Source: Tetrapyrgos nigripes (lineage: Eukaryota; Basidiomycota; Agaricomycetes; Agaricales; Campanellaceae). Taken from it: a stretch of 64,000 nt of DNA. Under the pieces are notes generated by a model. The model ran no database searches, was not told the origin of the DNA, and saw only the letters and a program-made list of their open reading frames with translations. Shown one piece after another: positions 40,798 through 51,586 of this stretch. The position numbers and the translations under genes were made by a program. Every line of letters begins with the position of its first letter. The stretch's first letter is position 1. The stretch covers positions 372,001 through 436,000 of the forward strand of contig JAACJM010000021.1 of the NCBI GenBank assembly GCA_013368315.1. The letters run 5' to 3'.

Positions 40798-40989
40798 TTA
40801 CTTGACTCGGGTGCTTCAGCACACTTTATGTTTGATATAAAGGACTTTGCTGAATTGAGTTATATTGAACCAATTCTGGTAAAAACTGCCAATGGATCAA
40901 CAAAAATCACTGCATCTGGAACAGTTCTCCTGACTCAACATAATAGAGTGATTAAATTAGATCTGGAAACAACACCTGAGGATGGATAA
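40798..40989 (+). pseudogene. copia-1 aspartic protease start
   Basis: In frame with the preceding ORF but after its TAG, the sequence gives LLDSGASAHFMFDIKDFAEL, with the DSGA active site, then TANGSTKITASGTV. It stops at TAA 40,987-40,989. The rest of pol is missing. Confidence 0.75.
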
Positions 40990-40999
40990 TTGCATGAAG

Positions 41000-41544
41000 A
41001 AAAAAGTACACAAAGGTGAGATGCATGGATGGAGATAAGAAGACCATAAACAGTGAGTATGATGAAGGAGAAGAGAGCAGATAAAACCAACTCAAAACCA
41101 TGAAAAGTAGTGCAGTTTGCGACCCTAAAGAAAGCCCATAGCCTGTAGGAGTTGGGGTTCAGACCAGACACAGGAGGATAACCACAATGTATAGATGGTG
41201 GTGGTACAGAGACAAGGTATGTAGTACAATAGACAAGGCTATATGAGACAGGCTGGAGTAACTATAGTAGATGACTATATGGAAACTTCAAAATTCACAA
41301 CAACAGCTCTCATGACACACACATCTGTAACACCATTCACACTAGCCTTGAGAAATGCTGGAAGAAGGTTGACCATGATGTGTTTATTTTGGCTGTTGTT
41401 TTCAGTCAACTGCCAATCTATGGTGTATCATCTCTAGGGTGTTCAAACACTTCTATGATATCTGCATTCGTATGAGCTGGAAATCCAATTTTCATGTATG
41501 TCAGTCAAAAAAGGTCATTGACCTTTGATGTGTCCAGTCAAATT
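41000..41544. other. Unassigned DNA after the copia-1 break
   Basis: No recognisable domain or repeat. TGACCAGTCATGACTGGTCATGACCC-like short repeats of TGGTCATGAC and CAGTCA occur near 41,530-41,575. Confidence 0.4.
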
Positions 41545-42110
41545 TCAGTCATGACTGGTCATGACCCAGTCAAGTGCAACCCTGCTCACAGTGGGTCTAG
41601 GATTGACAAACTCCTCAAGAGCCTCATCTGAGAGCTTCATCACATGCAACGATGCAAGTAGTTTGCCAAGCCTTTCACTGACATTATGGACAATGACCTC
41701 TAAGTCCAAAGGTGGGGTTTGATGGTGCTGGAGGATGTTATTATCTTGATCATGGTGTAAGAAGTGAGAGATTTGGACACCAGTTCTTTTTTGAGCTTCA
41801 GTGAAGCCGGGGCCTTTTCTATGAGGCTGAGAGCTCTGGTTTCTATGGTCTAATGCAGGCATGAAGTAGAACAGCATTAGTGTTGTGGTTCATGAATTTG
41901 AGTGTAAGACAATATATACATACCAGATGGTATGTAGAGAATGGTGCAGATTCCCCATTTTGACCAGCCTGATCAGATTCATTGTTCAGAGTAGCCCTTA
42001 CAAAGAGATTCACCAATCCACCTGCCAAAGGGGATATGGTAAATGAGGTAGAAGGCTCGAGCTTGAGCCTTGAGGTAGTTTTGAAAATCAAAACTCACAG
42101 CGGATGAGGA
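41545..42110 (-). pseudogene. Unknown two-exon gene relic
   Basis: A minus-strand block (TISPLAGGLVNLFVRATLNN..STYHL) is followed by GTATGT and, 75 bases on, by CTGCATTAG. A second block then reads TPPLDLEVIVHNVSERLGKL and MKLSDEALEEFVNPRPTVSR. Splicing at the obvious sites is out of phase by one, so the copy looks damaged. I do not recognise the product. It lies directly downstream of gene A on the same strand. Confidence 0.45.
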
Positions 42111-42338
42111 ACTTCGACATGCTTTATGGGCAGGAATTGGACAGCATAGCTTTAAGTACCTTTGATTGCTATTTACATGGAATACTACATCTTCAACAAG
42201 GGAGCAACTTCAGAGAGTCAGCTGGCTGAAGCTCAGGTGGTACTGTAGTGACACAAGCAATCAAACAAATGTATCTGATTGAATGAATGTGATGAAGACA
42301 AGGTCAATGTGTACTGAACAAACCCAGATGAAAAATCC

Positions 42339-43309
42339 TCAGAACATCTGTAGTACCACCCACTGAGATACCAAAAACATCCAAGTCAAGACAACACTAT
42401 GCACAAAGGCAGCAGGCCATCCTGCCAGTGATACGCTGGAATTTGACTGACCAGATCTAGTCTGTATCGCAGAATCTGACTGAAAGGTTACACTGACATT
42501 TGCAGGTTGATCAGAATCAGTGGCCTGAGGAGGAGTCAGTGCAGGATCTGGCTGGATGACATCAGAAGTCAATGAAATAGAGGATGCTGGTTCAGGAACA
42601 ACCAAATCCATCACAGTCAAGACATAGCCAACAAGCCAGTTTCCAAAAAAGTTATTATGCAGTATAGGCTTTGGGTCATTGTATTCTGTTCAATCACAGT
42701 TAATTCCTGGTCTGTTGCCAGGGCCATGAAGGACAGCATTGTGATCTGTGACCTGGTAGTCGTCAGTGAAATTGAGGAAAGAACCCTCAGAGGTTTGGAA
42801 GGTCCAGTTTTCACTGTTGGAGACCAGAGTATCAGAATGGGGTGAAATACTTAATGTCAGTATCTAAGTGAGAGAATGGGATGGTCACGACAAAGAAATC
42901 ATCCAAACGCACCTGTGATTGTAGAAGTATATGGACTGATGGTAACAGAAGGAGTATCCTCAGGGAAATAAGGAGCCAGTGTCATTGCTGAAGGAACATT
43001 AAGGACCCTTTCCTCGATATACGTCGTATAGTCTACTCCATCGAAATGTGTTCTACCAATCAGCTTGACAGTAGCAATGCTGGTGTAGGTATATTCTGGC
43101 CCACTGTATATCGATTTGGGTAACTGGCTGGGCATAAAGAACATTATAGTTTGTACAGTTGGGTTTGGGTCAGATGAAAGAGGTTGGTTGGACTGAGTTG
43201 AATTGTCACGGATTGCAAGGCCATTGGTCAATGAGAAGATTGTGGCTTTGGGCAGGGCATCAAATCGACCACTTCATTAAGGTATTCAAAACTTACTTTG
43301 CACAAAGTG
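42339..43309 (-). pseudogene. Gene A: decayed paralog of gene B, 5' end split by copia-2
   Basis: Exon blocks match gene B (53,668-54,629). The middle exon (about 42,913-43,250) reads FSLTNGLAIRDNST, DGVDYTTYIEERVLNVPSA and VTISPYTSTIT, ending at GTGCGT like gene B. The last exon reads ENWTFQTSEGSFLNFTDDYQ, then a premature TGA after GINCD, then NNFFGNWLVGYVLTV. It ends with a hydrophobic C-terminus (WMFLVSQWVVLQMF) typical of a GPI-anchor signal. The acceptor AG before the last exon is lost. Copia-2 begins at 43,310, separating the body from a possible signal-peptide exon near 48,700. Confidence 0.7.
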
Positions 43310-43569
43310 TGTCGAAGTATGATTAAGAGACGCGTTGACACGTTACGGTCACTTACGGTTACTTACGGTTATTCCTTTTCTTTGTCTCTTTCCTCATTCA
43401 TGGCCCACGTGTAGAATAGTATATATACCTATAGCCTACCTTAGGACACCTCTATCTTCGCTACTATGAGATAGAGGTGAGCCACTAACTTATAATGTTT
43501 CTCTTTCATACTTACTGACATACCTAGATTTACATTTCTCGTATTGTTATCTAGGACTGAGTTTTAACA
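43310..43569 (+). repeat. copia-2 5' LTR (260 bp)
   Basis: It starts TGTCGAAGTATG and ends TGAGTTTTAACA. TATATATACC near 43,421 is a likely TATA region, and CCCACGTGTAG contains a CACGTG box. Confidence 0.92.
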
Positions 43570-43579
43570 GGTTATGGGC
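43570..43579 (+). promoter_or_regulatory. copia-2 primer-binding site
   Basis: GGTTATGGGC follows the LTR directly. It is identical over ten bases to the PBS of copia-0 and copia-1. Confidence 0.75.
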
Positions 43580-43695
43580 TTTTGATGTCATGTATTTCAA
43601 CATTGACGTTAGAACTCAGGTACCTGATCAAGTGCCACTGTATTCTCTTTCATCAAGTCTTTGTTACTTGTCTTTGTCTCGCGTGCTTTTCGCAT

Positions 43696-44680
43696 ATGCC
43701 CAGCTCTGAAGTCGATCCTTCAGATGTCACTGGCTCTTCTCCTACCCCGGTCATCCCACCGTCTACCTCGTCAAGTACTCCATTGTCATTCTCGTCAAAC
43801 CTTCTTTCACATATCATGTCTACCCCTTCCGCCGATACTACTCGGCCCTCTGTCGCTATTATCTCTCTAAGCACGGGTCTCTTCAATCATGACAAACTTT
43901 CTAAAGATCAAAACAACTTTTCGTCCTGGAAACAACAGTTCATTCACACTCTGCGCATGAATCAAGGCGCTAATGGTTACCTCAACGGTGACATCGCTCC
44001 ACCAGATCGATCTTCTGAGCCTCGTGCTTATAGCAACTGGAAGGCTAACAATGGGAGTATTCTTGGATTTATGGGGCTAGTCATAGACGAGGCGGAGCAG
44101 GAAGTGATTGAGGATGCCACCACAGCCAAGGAAGCCTGGAAGCTCCTTGTGCAACGCCACGCTCAGGAGGGACCAGTGAAACAAGTCCAACTCATCCAGG
44201 AGGCGCTCGGTACACGTTACTCTTCTTTGGAAAAATACACTACCACTTCCTCCAAACTCACGACTCTCAATAAACATATTTTTGGCATGGGAACCCTTAA
44301 CAAAGAACTTTTCCTCTGCATTACCATGATTAATGCTATGTCCAACGTTCCCGAACTCCGCGCCACACATGAGAACGTCACCCAATCCTTAGCCCTGACT
44401 TGACAAAAAAATCCCAACGCCAAGAAGTATGACTCCAATGACATCAAACGAGCCCTAGAGATGGCCCAAGGTCTTGTCGATTCTGATTCAAAGACCAGCG
44501 ATATTGCGTTATCATCTCAGAACACACAAGGTTCAAACTCCCACCCTCGCACAAAATGCACGAACCCGAAATGTACCCAACCTCTCGGCCATACGAAGGA
44601 CTGGTGCGTCGTACCGGGAGGAGGAATGGCGGGAAAGACTATTGCAGAATCGAAGGAGGCACGTATGAAAGCTCGAGAGA
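43696..44680 (+). pseudogene. gag: copia-2 Gag with one internal stop
   Basis: The ATG at 43,696 (MPSSEVDPSD) opens a frame with a serine/proline-rich N-terminus and a gag core (NNFSSWKQQFIHTLRMNQGA, KEAWKLLVQRHAQEGPVKQV). It is broken by TGA at 44,401-44,403 and continues in the same frame. A zinc-knuckle-like CTNPKCTQPLGHTKDWC (C-x4-C-x5-H-x4-C) follows near 44,560-44,610, a spacing wider than the usual C-x2-C-x4-H-x4-C. Confidence 0.82.
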
Positions 44681-46236
44681 AGAGGAATGGGAGGACATCG
44701 GAAGAGACGAAACAGCCTAATTATCGTGTGATCGAGAGTGATGGACAAGCCTACATCATTGACGTTGCCAACAATACTGTGATCCATGCTACCCCTTCCA
44801 GCTCTACCTCTGAGTTTGCAGGAATCACTTGCGATCCTATCGCGTCTATCGACCCTTCAATGATTACAGAGCCAGAAAGAGCAGAGTATGAAGGGTGGTT
44901 GGCGATGGAAGATGTGAAGGCATCCATAGACTGGAACGAGAGGAGGAGAGATGTTGATTTTGCTGGGATAACATGTGAACCCCTGAATCAGAAAACTCGT
45001 ACCCAGATCTCCCTCGTCGACTTCCCATACATCTTAGACAGCGGAGCTATGACCCACATCTCCCCAGACCGTTCTGATTTCCTCAACCTTCGCCCTATCC
45101 CTCCTCAATCTGTAAAAGGTGTTGGGGGTTCTTCAATAGCGGCATACGGAATTGGGGACATCAAACTTAGAGTCGGAAAAGCGGCTTATCTCACACTACA
45201 AGACTGCCTTTACATCCCTGAAGCAACCGTCAGACTTATTTCCGTTGGCACTTTGACCACCCACTCCAAATGCACCGTACATTTCGACAGCAAAGGAGCC
45301 TGGATCACCCCACAGAACAGCTCTACCACTCTCGCTCGTGGAACTATACATTCCAATCGACTCTATGATATTACCTTACGCGCTGAAGCCAAACATGTGT
45401 ACCTCTCCCGAGATCCACCTCCGAACACATGGCACAAACGTCTTGGCCATCCCTACGAACAAATTGTCATTGATATGGCCAAGAAGAACTCAGTGGAAGG
45501 TATGCCAATTGATCTATCCTCCTACAACACGCATTCTAAATGTCGTCCCTGTACCCTTGGCAAACAGGTTTCAAATTCATTACCAAAGAAGCGTGAGGAA
45601 GATCATAGGGCTACCCATAGACTAGAGAAAGTGTTCGTAGATCTTACAGGACCTCAGGCTGTACGCTCCCGGACTGGAAATTATTATATTATGGATATCG
45701 TAGATGATGTCTCGAGTCATCCTTGGTCCGTTCCTCTACCCGCAAAGGATAAAGCGTTTGAGCCCCTAAAAGCTTGGGTTGAAGCAAGAGAACGAGAGAC
45801 AGGCGAAAAAGTCGGGATCATTCAAATTGATAACGGCGAGTTGACGTCAGAGGAGATGGCTAAGTGGTGTGAATCAAAAGGTATCACCCTACGATTCACC
45901 GCACCTTACACTTCAGCGATGAATGGCCATGTAGAATGCCTTCATCGCACCTTGATGAACAAGACTAGGTCAATGATGATCAACGCGAAGTTGCCCGATT
46001 ATCTATGGGACGAAATTTACCTCACGGCATCATACCTTCACTCACTCACGACTACAAAATCACTCGAGGGTAAAACCCCAGCTGAATTATGGTATGGGAA
46101 GAAACCCAATATATCCCATCTGAGGGAAATTGGATGCCAAGCCTTCGTACTCATTCAAACACATAACCCTAAGATCTATCCAAGGTCTATCGAGTGTATA
46201 CTTATCAGGTACGAACATAACTCGAAAGCGTACTGA
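44681..46236 (+). pseudogene. copia-2 protease, GAG-pre-integrase and integrase
   Basis: The frame from gag continues with the protease site YILDSGAMTHISPD (about 45,030), GAG-pre-integrase (NTWHKRLGHPYEQIV), and integrase. The integrase shows FVDLTGPQAVRSRTGNYYIM, QIDNGELTSEEM and APYTSAMNGHVECLHRTLMN; the final Asp/Glu region is present (VEC where VER is usual). It ends at TGA 46,234-46,236, where arginine fits (KAY-x-CYHR). Confidence 0.87.
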
Positions 46237-48285
46237 TGCTACCATCGACAAAGTGGGAAAATCATTTCCTCTTACCATGTCAAGTTCATCGAGAGCCATC
46301 AAATTCAGACTGGCTCACCATCTGTCACACCTGCCATTCCAGAATCAAATCATGATATCTCTCATCCCACTCCTATTACTCCTACTCCTGCTCCCACTGT
46401 CGAAGACGAGGACGTTGTACTTCCTCCAATTCAAACCCAAATTCCCATCCCTGATCAACCTCCCCAACTTCCAGACCTTGATCCACCTATTCAACCAGTC
46501 AATCAACAACCCGAACCCCGCAGATCCACACAACTCAATGAGAAAAGTGATCTGGCTTAGGATAACCGTACGCAATATCAAAAAGCTGTTGACGCTGTTT
46601 GGGAAAGTACAATACATACTGAGGCAGCTAAGGAAGCACGGAAGAGGACTCTTGCTGAATTGCAAAATGAGATTCCACCGGTTGATCAGGAAGACATGGA
46701 TGCACCAGCGTTAGAGGAATTACAAGCGTTGATATTGGAGGCTGTTCAAAAGGAGATACAACCTGACGAGACTCACCTCATTCATGAAATCTATGAGACA
46801 ATATGCGATGAGGTGAAGAATTTCCAAACTGAAGATGAACCACATACAGGGAAAGATGCCCTAGCATCTGGTGATTCCACTAAGTGGGAACACACATGTC
46901 AGGAGGAGTCTGATTCACTGAAACATCATGATGTCTACAATACTATTCCACGATCGGACGTCCCTGCAGGTACGAAGATCTATAAGGGTCGAATGGTGTT
47001 CACCATCAAACGGGATGAAACTGGGAAACCAGTACGATGGAAAGTTCGGTTAGTATTCAAAGGCTATGAACAGATTTTCGGCTGAGACTTCACCAAAACC
47101 TCCTCACTGACAGTGCACATGGAATCCTGGGGTGTTTTGATGGACATTGCCGGGAGATTGAAGTGGGAGGCAGAACAAGTCGATGTGAAGACAGCATTTC
47201 TACATGGAATATTACCAGCGAACGAGGTGCAGGTTTCCAGGAACCTGGACAGGAAAACCATGTTTGGCGATTGAAGAAGAGTTTATATGGAATGAAACAA
47301 AGTGGACAGATATGGAACAAGACCCTTCATGCAGCGATGATGGAATGGGGATTCACAGCGCTTGGATGCGAACCTTGCATCTACTACCGACGAACATCAA
47401 CTGGTATAATCATTACAGCTGTCCATGTCAATGATTTCTTGATCATTTCAGATTCGAAAGCCGAGGCTGAGAAATTCAAGACCCAAATCAAAACGAAATG
47501 GGTGATATCAGAACTTGGTGAACCCAAGTACTGCATTGGAATCGCCATCCATTGAGACCGAAAAAGTCAAGACATTCTCCCTATCCCAAACAGCTCTAAT
47601 TGACCGAATAATTCAACAATTCAGACAATACACGTCTAGTACCTCCATCCCTGAGACTCCTATGGATCCAGGTCTTAAGATGCGGAAACCTGATGTCGAG
47701 AAGCTCACCCTAGCTCAACGATCCGATCTAGATCGCCTACCATACACATCCCTAGTCAGTTGTCTCATCTACCTAGCTGTTGGGACCCGCCCCAACATCT
47801 CATACACCGTCCAACAACTATCTCAATATCTCACCAATTACTCATATGTACATTGGAATGCTGCCATTTGACTAGTGCGGTATCTAAAAGGTACAAGGGA
47901 ATTGAAGCTAATTCTTGGGGGTGTCGACAACAACATAATGCTACAGGGGTTTACAGATTCCGATTGGGCAAATTGTCTAGATACCAGGCGAAGTATAGGG
48001 GGGTATTGCTTCAATATGGGATCTGGAGTCGTGTCTTGGGCTGCAAGGAAGCAGAAAACGGTCGCTGCATCATCGTGCGAAGCGGAATATATGGCTGGGT
48101 TCGAGGTGGCAAAGGAAGCAATATGGCTTTGGGCAGTACTTAAAGGTATACATTTTGATCAAGGAATCTCAACCATCATCTCCTGCGACAACACATCCGC
48201 TGAAAACGCCACCGATATTTTCACGAAATCGACTCACTCGAAAGCAGAATTCATCCGTCTCCGGGATATGTTAGGGCTTAGGTGA
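46237..48285 (+). pseudogene. copia-2 reverse transcriptase and RNase H, broken
   Basis: The same frame resumes with a proline-rich linker, TAG at 46,558-46,560, then a long segment to TGA at 47,083-47,085 (KIYKGRMVFTIKRDETGKPV, FKGYEQIFG). RT continues with VDVKTAFLHGILPANEV, a frameshift, then LYGMKQSGQIWNKTLHAAMM and AVHVNDFLII, where YVDD would be expected (here HVND). A second frameshift lies near 47,550 and TGA at 47,869-47,871. RNase H (FTDSDWANCLDTRRSIGGYC) is good, but the segment between CDNTSAE and ADIFTK-like ATDIFTKS is shortened by roughly 40 residues. Confidence 0.87.
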
Positions 48286-48335
48286 GAGGATTCCATGTGA
48301 GGAGGAGAGCAGTTACTATCCACGGTGAGGAGGAG

Positions 48336-48676
48336 TGTCGAAGTATGATTAAGAGACACCATGGATAGGGATTGACGCATTGACATGTTACGGTCACTTA
48401 CAGTTACTTACGGTTATTCCTTTTCTTTGTCTCTTTCCTCATTCATGGCCCACGTGTAGAATAGTATATATACCTATAGCCTACCTTAGGACACCTCTAT
48501 CTTTGCTACTATGAGATAGAGGTGAGCCACTAACTTATAATGTTTCTCTTTCATACTTACTGACATACCTAGATTTACATTTCTCGTATTGTTATCTAGG
48601 TACTTATATCTATCTTCGCTACTACGAGATAGAGATTTACATTTCTCGTATTGTTATCTAGGACCGAGTTTTAACA
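48336..48676 (+). repeat. copia-2 3' LTR (341 bp) with a 62 bp internal duplication
   Basis: The ends match the 5' LTR. It is 81 bp longer: 62 bp come from a tandem repeat (AGATTTACATTTCTCGTATT at 48,571 and again at 48,633) and 19 bp from an extra stretch near 48,356-48,376. Confidence 0.9.
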
Positions 48677-48681
48677 AAGTG

Positions 48682-49721
48682 GTGTGAACCATCAGAGAAA
48701 AGACGCCCGCTCTGAATACTTGCAGACGGGTTAGGGTGAGAGCATGAGTTTTAGGGTGGGTATGAAAGAAATGCATCCAACACCAACGCAGATCACATAT
48801 ATAAGTTTGGATGCTGATGTTTATCAATTCGACTGGACCATGCAGACAGTATGAATTCCAAGGATGGCCCATCAGCGTTAAATATTCGAACGGGTGAACA
48901 AGAGAATATGAGAGAACAAGAGGTAGAGTGAGCAAGTTTAGTAGACACATGTAGTACATACTAATACCAATTACCAATCCATATTCCGATGCTTCCTCTG
49001 CTTTAATGGTCGATGAAGTGAAACAAAGGAGAGCTAAAAGAGCAGCGAATATAAGAGGAAGAGACGAGAAGAGAAGTCTAGACTGCGCGTTTGACGGACG
49101 TTTGTGTAAACCATGTCATCATGGTGCGGGTATGGATGAAGACAGAGTTAACGTAAATATCAGGAGCATAGGTACGGTCGTTGAATAGCGTACAAGGTTA
49201 CCCTGTTGAAACGAATATACTAACTAATCTTGCACTTGCAAGGTCGTTCGGGAATTTCTCACACGGAAATGAATAGGGGATTCAGGAGTCCTGAAACAGC
49301 GATTCCCCTGGCCAACCCGCGGCCACATATATATTAGCGACAAGACTCGGAAAGCGTATACAAAACGGGTGTAACTAATTGTAGTGTGAGTAAACAGAGG
49401 AGTGGACGGTGGGCAATGCGAAAATTAGCTGGCAACAACTAAGAGACTCGTGAATGTAGATGGTAGAGTCAAGAAATCGAAAACACAGGGGGAAATGGGC
49501 GTGTAGGGATCACGGAGACGGAAAAAATAATAGCCACGAGGCGGGTATGAAAGCCACAGGGGCTGTAGTCTTTTAGATATCGAGCGTTTGGTTATAGTTT
49601 GAGTGAGTATTGAAGGAAGGTGGAATCAGCGCCGAAGGAGCCGTAGTCAGAACGTCAAAATCTCGTCGCCTCCCGATAAGTAGCCCGGCGTCTGGGCACA
49701 TTCATCGCGATTGGTTTGGAA
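48682..49721. other. Intergenic region right of copia-2
   Basis: CpG content rises here, unlike the dead elements to the left. The first 100 bases may hold the displaced first exon of gene A (minus strand, ATGGTTCACACC near 48,691). Frames at 49,006-49,188 look like shadow. Nothing else supported. Confidence 0.4.
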
Positions 49722-49961
49722 TCACTCCTTTTTACCCCTGCATTCCGTGCTCGGGTTGCATGGACGATTGTATGGGTTAGCCCCTGCGCCTCCGCCGCCG
49801 GGTTTATGGCAGTTAGCTGCGTTTGCCCCACCCCCCGTCTTATTGCACGGGACCTTATTGCGATTCATGGCAGGGTTACTGATGTTTTCGGGAGCGGGAG
49901 CGGCCGTGGCCGTGGCAGCGAGGGCAAGGCAGACAAAGGCTGTGATAGTGCGGAATTGCAT
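49722..49961 (-). CDS. Small secreted cysteine-containing protein (79 aa)
   Basis: The ATG at 49,961 begins a textbook signal peptide (MQFRTITAFVCLALAATATA, cleavage expected before APAPENISNP). The mature part is about 59 residues with four cysteines (KVPC, ANC, RPC, TEC), two glycine-rich runs (TGGGAN, PGGGGAG) and two N-glycosylation-type sites (NIS, NKT). The longer open frame upstream is 5' UTR; this ATG is chosen because it starts the signal peptide. A TATTTATTA stretch near 50,118 could be the TATA region. Single exon. Small secreted proteins of this kind are common fungal effector or wall candidates; the function of this one is unknown. Confidence 0.75.
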   Translation of the reverse strand: MQFRTITAFVCLALAATATAAPAPENISNPAMNRNKVPCNKTGGGANAANCHKPGGGGAGANPYNRPCNPSTECRGKKE

Positions 49962-49999
49962 TGTGGCTGGGAGATGATAAGAGGCGGTAGACAGTCTAT

Positions 50000-50100
50000 A
50001 AGATTCGTGAGTGAAGATGCAAAGGCAGAGAGAGAATGACATGCTACGTACCCGAGAGACTCGTGAGTGAGGATGTAAAAGCAGAGAATGATGATTGAAC
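50000..50100 (-). repeat. Imperfect direct repeat upstream of the secreted-protein gene
   Basis: GATTCGTGAGTGAAGATGCA (about 50,003) and GACTCGTGAGTGAGGATGTA (about 50,058) share most of 35 bases, in the 5' leader of the gene at 49,722-49,961. They could be paired regulatory sites or a small duplication. Confidence 0.45.
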
Positions 50101-50571
50101 GAGTCTTCTCGGGGATAATAAATACTAGTACGCATCAAACGCGTCCAGGAATAACCAACTACCAGGAAGAAACGACACGATAGATTGTTAAAAGACTGGG
50201 CCGTCCGATCATGTTTTGCATGTTTCAGAAAACATGCCCAATGACGGACCTGCCATGGCTACTTGCTATCGGGGGAAATGAAGCGTGTAATTTGAGTCCG
50301 TGACGGAGACGGAAAATGATAGCCACGGAGTCCTCAACATAGATATCCGGTTTTCAATTACACCATTATGGTCTAACAAGAATGTTTCAGCAGCTAGGGA
50401 ACGACTACGACGCGTTCACGCTTAGATTCCTGAATGAGTGATGCTATGAGGCTGGTGAGGATCAAATCTTAACAGCTGGCAACAGAGTATCGAAGGAATG
50501 TGTGTATTTCAATGAACGGATACGATCAGATCAGATCAATGTTAAATCTAACAAATACTAAACCCAAAACC

Positions 50572-50830
50572 CGACACCACAAAAATTGACGGCCCAATAT
50601 ACGCTGAGATCTCGTCTGATTTTCAGTATTTTGTCTGTCCGGAAAACGCCACAATATAATAGGGAGACGGACAATATTTGAGCGTATATCGGGAATATAC
50701 TGAGGCCGCTTTGCAATATAACGCGAGCTGAAAAAAGTACTGTGAAGTGAACAATGTATTGTAATGTGAGCAAAGTATTGCAAAACGAAGCAAAATATTG
50801 CGAACTGGGCAAACTAATGAGGAGTGGGCA
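50572..50830 (+). repeat. AATATTG-rich repeat, copy 1 (possible MITE)
   Basis: The block opens with CACCACAAAAATTGACGGCC and is full of AATATTG/CAATAT words and phrases such as GCAAAGTATTGC and GGGCAAACTAATG. An inverted relative with the same opening lies at 53,440-53,722. Element ends are unclear. Confidence 0.4.
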
Positions 50831-51586
50831 AGATTTTACCAAGTAAAGCACACATCGGATAGCAGGCAATCTTTCCTTGCATTCCAGGGCACAGCTGATC
50901 ATAAGAAAGACATATATTCTGTGATTACTACACCTACTACAAGGACAGAGCTCTACACTATGTAGGAAGCGAAACGATAAGGAAAAAGATTGATGATAAG
51001 GAATTACGCACGAGGGATGGAAAAGATGCTGAAACAAGGACAGAAGGGATTCGACGATGGAGTGTGAACGAAATCTGACGTTGATGCAAAGAAAAGACCT
51101 AGCCAATATTGAGTGCTATTATCAGTGATGGAATACAATGGAGAGGAACTCACCGAATGATGGCCAGGGAAAAAGTGCACGCGCATGCACTACCCTCAAC
51201 GTGTTAGAAGGATGAAAGGAAAGACTTGAAGAGCCAAAAACTCACCGTAGAAGTAGATATATATGCCTATCGTTTAAGGGTATGGGGATGTGTAGCCACG
51301 GTGCGTATAAGGTGAGCAACAGGGGGCAAATGAGAGGATGACACGTACCTTTGCTCATTCTACTACCCAAACCTTCCCAAATCGTGGTGTGAAGCGTCCT
51401 AGGATAGTCAACGGTCGATGTTGTGCGTGACCACAGAAAGTAAAGGGGCTTGAGGCTGGAGCTGACTTCGAAGGGTGTGGGTCCTCGGTGGTAACTGAGT
51501 TGAGATATGTTAAGTCCTTGGCAGGTTGAACGACGCCGATGAGCTAGACCCAGAAAGATGAAGCACAGAGATGGTGGTGGTACGAG

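Larger units (their letters stand above)
38096..40995 (+). mobile_element. Ty1/copia element copia-1, 5' part only
   Basis: A 351 bp LTR (38,096-38,446) with TGTTGA..TCAACA ends is followed by the copia PBS, a gag region, an unusual zinc-finger segment and a protease start (LLDSGASAHFMFD). Homology stops near 41,000; integrase, RT and the 3' LTR are absent. The five bases before the LTR are ATGTC. It truncates the helicase pseudogene. Confidence 0.8.
43310..48676 (+). mobile_element. Ty1/copia element copia-2 (5,367 bp, TSD AAGTG)
   Basis: LTRs of 260 and 341 bp share TGTCGAAGTATG starts and GAGTTTTAACA ends. AAGTG flanks the whole element (43,305-43,309 and 48,677-48,681). Inside are PBS, gag, protease, integrase, RT and RNase H, and a purine run (GTGAGGAGGAG) before the 3' LTR. 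LTR similarity is high but Pol has several nonsense codons, at least two frameshifts and an internal deletion near the RNase H end. It lies at the 5' end of gene A. Confidence 0.92.

Noticed and set aside
43310..48676. copia-2 as an active element
   Set aside because: At least five nonsense codons, two frameshifts, HVND in place of YVDD and a deletion in RNase H.
48654..48977. 107-codon minus-strand frame
   Set aside because: Overlaps the copia-2 3' LTR and has no conserved motif; only its first bases could be the lost exon of gene A.
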